A stretch of 64,000 nucleotides of DNA, from NCBI RefSeq assembly GCF_014397785.1, contig NZ_VZQQ01000020.1:62001-126000 (forward strand), in the 5' to 3' direction. Position 1 is the stretch's first letter; each line of letters begins with the position of its first letter. Positions 58,572-64,000 of the stretch are shown here, one piece after another. A program made the translations under genes and the position numbers. The notes beneath the pieces were generated by a model, which was given only the letters and a program-made list of their open reading frames with translations, did not search any database and was not told where the DNA came from. Source of the stretch: Paraburkholderia podalyriae. Lineage in GTDB: Bacteria > Pseudomonadota > Gammaproteobacteria > Burkholderiales > Burkholderiaceae.

Positions 58572-59603
58572 GTGCAACTCGCTTACAGTAACGACCGCCT
58601 CGCCAGCCGGATGCCAGTCGACTCGACCGCCGCCGGCGAACCCGAGGTCGGGTCTTCGGTCATCGAGTGGCTGTTGCACGACGACCAGGTGATGCGCGAG
58701 TGCTTCACGCACGCGGCGGAGATTCTGAAGAGCGTGACCGGCGCGGCAATTACCGCGATCGTGCTGCTCGACGAGGAGTATCAGCACTATCGCGCCGAGA
58801 TCGGCATGTCGATGCCGCTCGTTACGCGCGCGCGCTCGCTCGCCGACTACGCGGTGCGCGACGCCGATCTGTTCGTGATCGAGGATGCGCACAACGACAG
58901 CCGCTTCGGCGAATGCATGCTGGTCAAGCGTCATCCGTTCGTGCGCTTTTACGCCGCGATCGCGTTGCGCGCGCCGAACGGCGAGATCGTCGGCGCGCTG
59001 TGTGCGATGGACCCGGCGCCGGGCCGGCTCGACGCGGGCCAGCGGGGCGTGTTCTACCACCTGCGCGCGATGATCGAAAACGATCTGAAGATGCGCACGG
59101 CCACCGCGATCGATCCGCTCACGCAGTTGTACAACCGGCGGTTTCTGCTCGAAAGCATCGCGCGCCGCTGGAAGGAAGCGCGCAATGGCGACGTGATGGG
59201 TTCGGTGGTCGTCGACGTCGACTGGTTCAAGCAGTACAACGACACCTATGGTCATCAGGCTGGCGATCACTGTCTGTGTCTGGTCGCCTCCGTGATGCAG
59301 GCCGCCGCCGACAGCGAGCGCATCGTGGTCGGGCGCATGGGCGGCGAGGAGTTCGGAATGCTGGTGCTCGAAGCGCAACCATCGATGCTCGAAGACACGC
59401 TCGAAACGCTGCGCCAGCGCGTGGCGGACCTCGCGATCGAGCATCGCGCGTCGCCGCTTGGGGTGGTGACGGTCAGCATTGGCGCGTCGCTCACGTGTAT
59501 CAGCGACCTGTCGCGACCCGCGCATCGCGACGGTTTCGCGAGCGCTGACCGTGCGTTGTATCGCTCGAAGCATAAAGGACGAAATCGCGTGACGATGGCG
59601 TAG
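58572..59603 (+). CDS. GAF-GGDEF diguanylate cyclase
   Basis: The 343-residue soluble protein has an N-terminal GAF-like sensor (about residues 30-165, with ADLFVIEDAHNDSRF) and a C-terminal GGDEF domain. The latter begins DPLTQLYNRRFLLESIARRW and carries the active-site motif GRMGGEEFGML and a conserved DVDWFKQYNDTYGH metal site. It should make cyclic-di-GMP in response to a small ligand. The product-inhibition RxxD site five residues before GGEEF is absent. The GTG at 58572 is the likely start; an ATG at 58611 is an alternative. Confidence 0.87.
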   Translation: MQLAYSNDRLASRMPVDSTAAGEPEVGSSVIEWLLHDDQVMRECFTHAAEILKSVTGAAITAIVLLDEEYQHYRAEIGMSMPLVTRARSLADYAVRDADLFVIEDAHNDSRFGECMLVKRHPFVRFYAAIALRAPNGEIVGALCAMDPAPGRLDAGQRGVFYHLRAMIENDLKMRTATAIDPLTQLYNRRFLLESIARRWKEARNGDVMGSVVVDVDWFKQYNDTYGHQAGDHCLCLVASVMQAAADSERIVVGRMGGEEFGMLVLEAQPSMLEDTLETLRQRVADLAIEHRASPLGVVTVSIGASLTCISDLSRPAHRDGFASADRALYRSKHKGRNRVTMA

Positions 59604-59761
59604 TGGGCATTGGCGATTACGTCGGTACGGCTCTACCTTCAATCATGGCGGCATTGCTTATAGGACCATCGTCCCATTTTCAGCCGTTGCCATCGTGGCA
59701 ATATGGATGCGCGTAGTGAACGTCGACGCAGTCGCCGGGCGCGACAGCAGGGTGTTTTACG

Positions 59762-61297
59762 ATGCGCATCATTCAAACGTTGCTGTACTTCGCGGCGTTC
59801 TGCTCAGGCATGTTCGTCGGCCCCGCGGCGTGCGTCGCCGCCCAAAGTGTCGCCGCGCAGCCGGCCGCCTCGTCGGTCCTCCCGGCATCCCCAACCGCCG
59901 CGGCGTCGGCTCCCGCAGCGCGCCGTATCGATCTCGGCAATCAACCGTTCACGGGCGATTTCGACGCCATGCTCGAGCGGCGTCTGATCCGCGTGCTGGT
60001 TCCCTACAGTCGAACCCTCTATCTGAATGAGCAAGGTCACGAACGTGGGCTGACCGCCGGTCTCATGCGGGACTTCGAGCGTTATGTGAACAAGAAGTAC
60101 CAGGCGACGCTCGGCAAGCGTCCGCTCACCCTGGTCATCATTCCGACGACTCGCGACCAGTTGATCCCGGGGCTGGTAGCGGGCCGGGGCGACATCGCCG
60201 CGGGCAATCTGACGGTCACGGAGGTCCGCCTGAAGCACGTCGACTTCGTGGCGCCACGTGACCGGACAGCAGTACGCGAAGTGGTCGTGACCGGGCCGAA
60301 GTCGCCGGCCCTCGCGAAGCTCGACGATCTCAGCGGTAAGACGGTCCATGTGCGGCCAAGCAGCAGCTATTACGAGAGCCTGAAAGCGTTGAACGCGCGT
60401 TTTCGCAAGGAAGGCAAAGCTCCGGTGAAACTCGTGCCGCTGCCCGACGCGATCGAGGACGAGGACGCGATGGAGATGCTCAATGTCGGGCTGCTCCAGA
60501 TCCTCGTCGTGGACGACTGGAAGGCAAAGGTATGGGCGCCGGTACTGGCTGGAATCGTCGTGCACAACGATATTTCGGTGCGCGACGCAGGCTACATCGG
60601 CTGGGCGGTGCGCCTCAAGAGCCCCAAACTGCAGGACGCGATCAACGACTTTTACCTGAATTACCTGAAGAAGCAGAGTGTCGCGGAAGTCCGTCTGCAG
60701 CAGGAAATGAAGCGCATCAAGCAGATCTCCAACAATACGGAGTCAGCGGAGCTGAAGCGGTTCAGGCAGACGGTCGGTCTTTTCGAAAAATACGGTGCGC
60801 AGTACCGCTTCGATCCGCTTTTGCTTGCAGCTCAGGGCTATCAGGAATCCCAACTGAACCAGGGCGCCCGCAGTCACGTTGGCGCAATCGGAATCATGCA
60901 ACTGATGCCAGCCACGGGGAAGGAACTTGCGGTTGGCGACATCAGGGTGGCGGAGTCCAACGTACATGCGGGAGCGAAATATCTCGATGTGCTGATGGCC
61001 CGTTACTTTCCCGATGCTCACTTCTCGGAAAGGGACCGCTCGCTGTTCGCGTTCGCCAGCTACAACGCAGGACCCGCAAACATCGCCAAAATGCGCAAGG
61101 AAGCGGCGGCGCGCGGTCTCGATCCTAACAAGTGGTTCAACAATGTCGAAATCGTAGTCGCCGAGAAAATCGGCATCGAGCCAACGACGTACGTGCGCAA
61201 TGTCTTCAAATATTACGTTGCGTACCGGCTCGTCCAGCAGGCCGAGGCTGCACGCGCTCGCGCTATCGGGCAGATGCGCAAGCAGGGCGGAGCGTGA
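59762..61297 (+). CDS. Membrane-bound lytic transglycosylase MltF-like
   Basis: The 511-residue protein has a signal peptide ending near ACVAA. A solute-binding-protein-like domain follows (RLIRVLVPYSRTLYLNEQGH through YIGWAVRLKSPKLQDAINDF), then an SLT domain with the catalytic glutamate in AQGYQESQLNQ and the SHVGAIGIMQLMPAT, AGAKYLDVLM and FASYNAGPANI motifs. It cleaves peptidoglycan between N-acetylmuramic acid and N-acetylglucosamine, forming anhydro ends. The layout equals E. coli MltF. No other cell-wall gene is adjacent. Confidence 0.88.
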   Translation: MRIIQTLLYFAAFCSGMFVGPAACVAAQSVAAQPAASSVLPASPTAAASAPAARRIDLGNQPFTGDFDAMLERRLIRVLVPYSRTLYLNEQGHERGLTAGLMRDFERYVNKKYQATLGKRPLTLVIIPTTRDQLIPGLVAGRGDIAAGNLTVTEVRLKHVDFVAPRDRTAVREVVVTGPKSPALAKLDDLSGKTVHVRPSSSYYESLKALNARFRKEGKAPVKLVPLPDAIEDEDAMEMLNVGLLQILVVDDWKAKVWAPVLAGIVVHNDISVRDAGYIGWAVRLKSPKLQDAINDFYLNYLKKQSVAEVRLQQEMKRIKQISNNTESAELKRFRQTVGLFEKYGAQYRFDPLLLAAQGYQESQLNQGARSHVGAIGIMQLMPATGKELAVGDIRVAESNVHAGAKYLDVLMARYFPDAHFSERDRSLFAFASYNAGPANIAKMRKEAAARGLDPNKWFNNVEIVVAEKIGIEPTTYVRNVFKYYVAYRLVQQAEAARARAIGQMRKQGGA

Positions 61298-61519
61298 CGG
61301 AAGCGGGCATCTGAAAGCGTTGTCACCGCAGCGACGTGCCGCAGCAATGCTGCGCATACAGGTATCCACCTGTGTGCGCGTTGCTGTGCATTCTTTGTTT
61401 GCGTCAGCCTCAGCGGCCGCATCGCTGAAACGTGATCGTTTCCTCGCGGAAAGCCTCGAGGATCGAGACGGTCGGGACGCTGCACGAGCGGTGCTCAGCT
61501 TCGCGCCGCGCAAAACGCT

Positions 61520-64000
61520 TTAGCCGCCGATCAGCTTCAACCCGACCGGCAGCGATTCGCCGAACACGCGACCTTCGTCGGCGTTATCGAGCGCGACGAC
61601 TTCGCTGACCATCGTGATCCACGCGCGCGGCGCGCTCGCCGCTTCGAGGCGTCGCACGACGCTCGCGCGCAGCTCGTCGGGCAGATCGCGCGAGCGGTCG
61701 CCGGTCATGCGGGCGATCTGGACGGCCGCGAATGCGGCGGGGTCGACCTTCTTCCAGTCGAGCGCGAGGATCGCATCGAGCCATTGCGCCGCGACCTCGG
61801 GCGGCACGACGCTATGCGCGCTGCCGTAGAACGGCTGGCGCGCGCCGATCCGTCCGACCGCCCACCAGCTTTGATGGTTTTCCGCGGGTTTTTTCAGGCG
61901 AGCGAGCACCGCCTCGCCGAGTTCGATCTTGCGTTCGGCCGGAATCCGTTCGAGCGATGCGGACAGGCGAACCATATCGGCGAAGCCGGTCTTCGCGACA
62001 TCGAACGGCAGCTTGTGACGCGATTGCGCGGCCTTCTGCAGATAGTCCATCGCGTCGAGCACGCGCAGCTGCGCGTCTTCGCCGAGACCCCCGGCCGCAC
62101 GGCGCCACAGCGTCCACCATTCGGACCACACCTGGCTGTCGGTCACGTACTGGATGCCGTCGTCGAACAACGTCCACAGTTGCTCGACGCGCCATTCGTC
62201 GAGCGGATAGCCGAAGCCGGGCCGCACGCAATAGCCGGCCAGATTCAGCCACAGCCGTTCGTGATCGGCCGAGCGGCGGCGGCGGCGCGCGCGCTCCCAC
62301 AGCGCGCCGAACAGTTCGCGCAGCAACGCGCTGTTCCAGCCGTCGCGCGGGCCGAGCAGATGTTCGAGTTGTGCGCGCAGCCGTTTGATTTCCTTCGGGT
62401 CGACGTTGTGCGCGCGGGCGCCGAAGCAACGGTCGATCAGTTCGATCGCGCGATCGAGCGCCGGGTGGCGTTGCGGCGCGCCCTCGGCGGACAGGTGCAC
62501 TTGCGCGTCGTCGCGGCGCAACTGGAATTCGAGCAGCCAGCGTTGCGATGGATCGTCGAGCTCGATGCAATGCACGTCGAGCGTGCCGAGCTCGGTCAAC
62601 GACGTCGCGATGCGCACCGCGGTTTCGCGTGCGCGGTGGCCGTCGCGCGATTGCACGATCGTCGCGATCGGCGGCAGGCGCACGAAGTCGCCACCCGCGA
62701 GGTCGACCAGCTCACCGGGCTGATACGCGGTGTCCGCGCTCGACGACACCAGATGAAAGCGCACCGGATGCCCGAGCCGTAGCGCGAACGTGCGGTCCGC
62801 GATCAGAATCTCGTGACCTTCGTCGGTGCCGCGCGGCAGCAGGCAGATGCCGCGTTGCGCCGGCGCCGCGTCCGGCTCGGCGTCGTCTTTGCCGGCAGGC
62901 GTTTCGTCGAGCACCAGAAAATAGCTGCGCGGCGAACCGCCGCCGATTTTCGGCGCGAAACCCGCGCGCGCGAGCGTATAGGCGACCGCGCCGCGCGCGA
63001 CCGCGACGTCGGGGTTGTCGTTGTGCAGCACGTTCAGCGGCGCGCCGCGCCAGCCGCCGAGCGTGTCGGCGAGACGCCGCGACAGTGCGTCGGCGCGGAA
63101 CACGCCGCCGTTGAGCAGCAGCGTGTCCGGAACGGGCGGGCCGGCCGCCGCGTCTGCGTCGGGCGCGCTGGAGTCCGCGCCGAGGGCCTTGCGCGACTGC
63201 GCGGCGAAGCGTTCGAGAAATGCCGCGATATGCCGCGTGACCGCCGCATCGGTTGCGTACGGCAGGCCGAATTCGACGATCGCGCCGCGCGTTCGGCCCG
63301 GTCGCTCATCGGCGGCTACCCGCGGAAAGAAACCATCGACGATGATCTTTTCGACCTCGTCGCGTGTGAGCTGCGCGGTGCGCGCGCCGCCGATCAGCTT
63401 CGAGCCCGCGCCGAGCAACGTGACCGGCGCGGAGTCGGGCGCCTGCGCATCAAGCAGCTGCTCCTTCGCGACGCGGCATCGCTCGACCAGCTGCGACAGG
63501 CTCGCCGCCGACAGCCGCTGCGGCGCCTGCGCGCCGGTACCAGCGCCGCCCAACAGCCGCGCCTCCACCCGATGCGCGAGCGCGAGGTCCATGTTGTCGC
63601 CGCCGAGCATCAGGTGATTGCCGACGCCGACGCGCGTCAGGTGCGGCTCGCCGTCGCCGGTGAGGCCGACCTCGATCAGCGTCAGATCGGTGGTGCCGCC
63701 GCCGACGTCGCAGATCATCACGAGCCGGGTGTCCGCCAACTCGTCGGCAAGCTTCTCGCGGTGCCGGAACAGCCAGTCATAAAAGGCGGCCTGCGGCTCC
63801 TCCAGCAGCCGCAGCGACGGCAGGCCCGCGAGCCGCGCCGCCTCGACGGTCAACGCGCGCGCGCCCTCGTCGAACGATGCGGGCACCGTCAGCACGACGT
63901 CCTGCTGTTCGAGCGGCGCCGTCGGAAAGTGCTGGTTCCACGCGGCGCGCACGTGCGCGAGGTAGCTCGCGCTCGCGTCGAGCGGCGAAATCTTGCGCAC
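61520..64000 (-). CDS. DnaK-like Hsp70-family protein, 3' part (gene runs off the right edge)
   Basis: The 826 residues in the window lack the N-terminal start, which lies beyond base 64000. The Hsp70 ATPase core is seen in VVLTVPASFDEGARALTVEA, RLLEEPQAAFYDW and CDVGGGTTDLTLIEVG, and later LLNGGVFRADALSRRL. Beyond about residue 480 comes a long C-terminal domain without a DnaK peptide-binding lid, rich in short helices (for example ERARRRRRSADHERLWLNLA). Large atypical Hsp70 proteins of this kind (with a DUF3731-like tail) occur in many proteobacteria and have no settled role. A partner gene may lie to the right. Confidence 0.82.
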   Translation of the reverse strand: MRKISPLDASASYLAHVRAAWNQHFPTAPLEQQDVVLTVPASFDEGARALTVEAARLAGLPSLRLLEEPQAAFYDWLFRHREKLADELADTRLVMICDVGGGTTDLTLIEVGLTGDGEPHLTRVGVGNHLMLGGDNMDLALAHRVEARLLGGAGTGAQAPQRLSAASLSQLVERCRVAKEQLLDAQAPDSAPVTLLGAGSKLIGGARTAQLTRDEVEKIIVDGFFPRVAADERPGRTRGAIVEFGLPYATDAAVTRHIAAFLERFAAQSRKALGADSSAPDADAAAGPPVPDTLLLNGGVFRADALSRRLADTLGGWRGAPLNVLHNDNPDVAVARGAVAYTLARAGFAPKIGGGSPRSYFLVLDETPAGKDDAEPDAAPAQRGICLLPRGTDEGHEILIADRTFALRLGHPVRFHLVSSSADTAYQPGELVDLAGGDFVRLPPIATIVQSRDGHRARETAVRIATSLTELGTLDVHCIELDDPSQRWLLEFQLRRDDAQVHLSAEGAPQRHPALDRAIELIDRCFGARAHNVDPKEIKRLRAQLEHLLGPRDGWNSALLRELFGALWERARRRRRSADHERLWLNLAGYCVRPGFGYPLDEWRVEQLWTLFDDGIQYVTDSQVWSEWWTLWRRAAGGLGEDAQLRVLDAMDYLQKAAQSRHKLPFDVAKTGFADMVRLSASLERIPAERKIELGEAVLARLKKPAENHQSWWAVGRIGARQPFYGSAHSVVPPEVAAQWLDAILALDWKKVDPAAFAAVQIARMTGDRSRDLPDELRASVVRRLEAASAPRAWITMVSEVVALDNADEGRVFGESLPVGLKLIGG

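Noticed and set aside
1..64000. tRNA, rRNA, CRISPR arrays, prophage or insertion sequences
   Set aside because: I found no cloverleaf-like tRNA sequence, repeat-spacer series, transposase or phage gene. The only accessory segment I can support is 20.5-23.2 kb.

Overview
The window reads as chromosomal DNA of a high-GC betaproteobacterium, most likely Burkholderia or Paraburkholderia. This is inferred from the GC-rich codon use, the 444-residue ArgG type, the mprF-acvB pair, the hopanoid side-chain genes (hpnI, hpnJ, hpnK, hpnL) and the phnW-phnX 2-aminoethylphosphonate pathway flanked by LysR regulators. Gene density is high and many neighbouring genes overlap by 1 to 4 bases. I saw no rRNA, tRNA, CRISPR array or intact insertion sequence.

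Layout, 0-14 kb: the 3' end of an alpha-ketoglutarate permease gene, a glycosyltransferase, an MdtD-like MFS exporter divergent from a LysR regulator, an AhpD-like protein, a ferredoxin/flavodoxin-NADP reductase, a PAS-PAS hybrid sensor kinase, a four-gene run (acyl-CoA dehydrogenase-like, methyltransferase, glycosyltransferase, DUF421), a second MFS exporter, and a 47-codon gene with its own promoter and terminator. 14-20 kb: the mprF-acvB lipid-lysylation operon, a remnant of the 3' end of ilvA, pobA with a tandem operator pair, and a frameshifted, truncated AraC-type regulator. 20.5-23.1 kb: an AT-richer accessory island with five tightly coupled genes. It looks like a PAAR-less type VI secretion cargo module: an unknown cysteine-rich protein, a DUF4123 chaperone, an unknown protein, a Tox-REase-5 nuclease toxin and an Imm52-like immunity protein.

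23-29 kb: small envelope proteins, a 2-keto-3-deoxygluconate permease that appears to lack an internal segment, a GNAT acetyltransferase, succinate-semialdehyde dehydrogenase and a cold-shock protein. 29-38 kb: hopanoid side-chain genes (hpnJ, a hpnI-like glycosyltransferase, hpnL, then hpnI and hpnK) interrupted by an oppositely oriented OmpR-type two-component system. 38-46 kb: a three-gene RND efflux operon divergent from a second two-component system, with PmrA-box-like direct repeats between them. 46-51 kb: a ProQ-family RNA chaperone, a TAXI-type binding protein, a small copper-related cluster (DUF2946, barrel-like protein, CopC) and a LysR regulator.

51-64 kb: a 32-codon membrane peptide gene, a short-chain dehydrogenase, LysR-phnW-phnX-LysR, argG with a strong terminator, a GAF-GGDEF diguanylate cyclase, an MltF-like lytic transglycosylase, and the 3' part of a large DnaK-like protein gene that runs off the right edge. 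Main themes are envelope modification (hopanoids, lysyl-phosphatidylglycerol), efflux, aromatic and phosphonate use, and one horizontally acquired toxin-immunity island.
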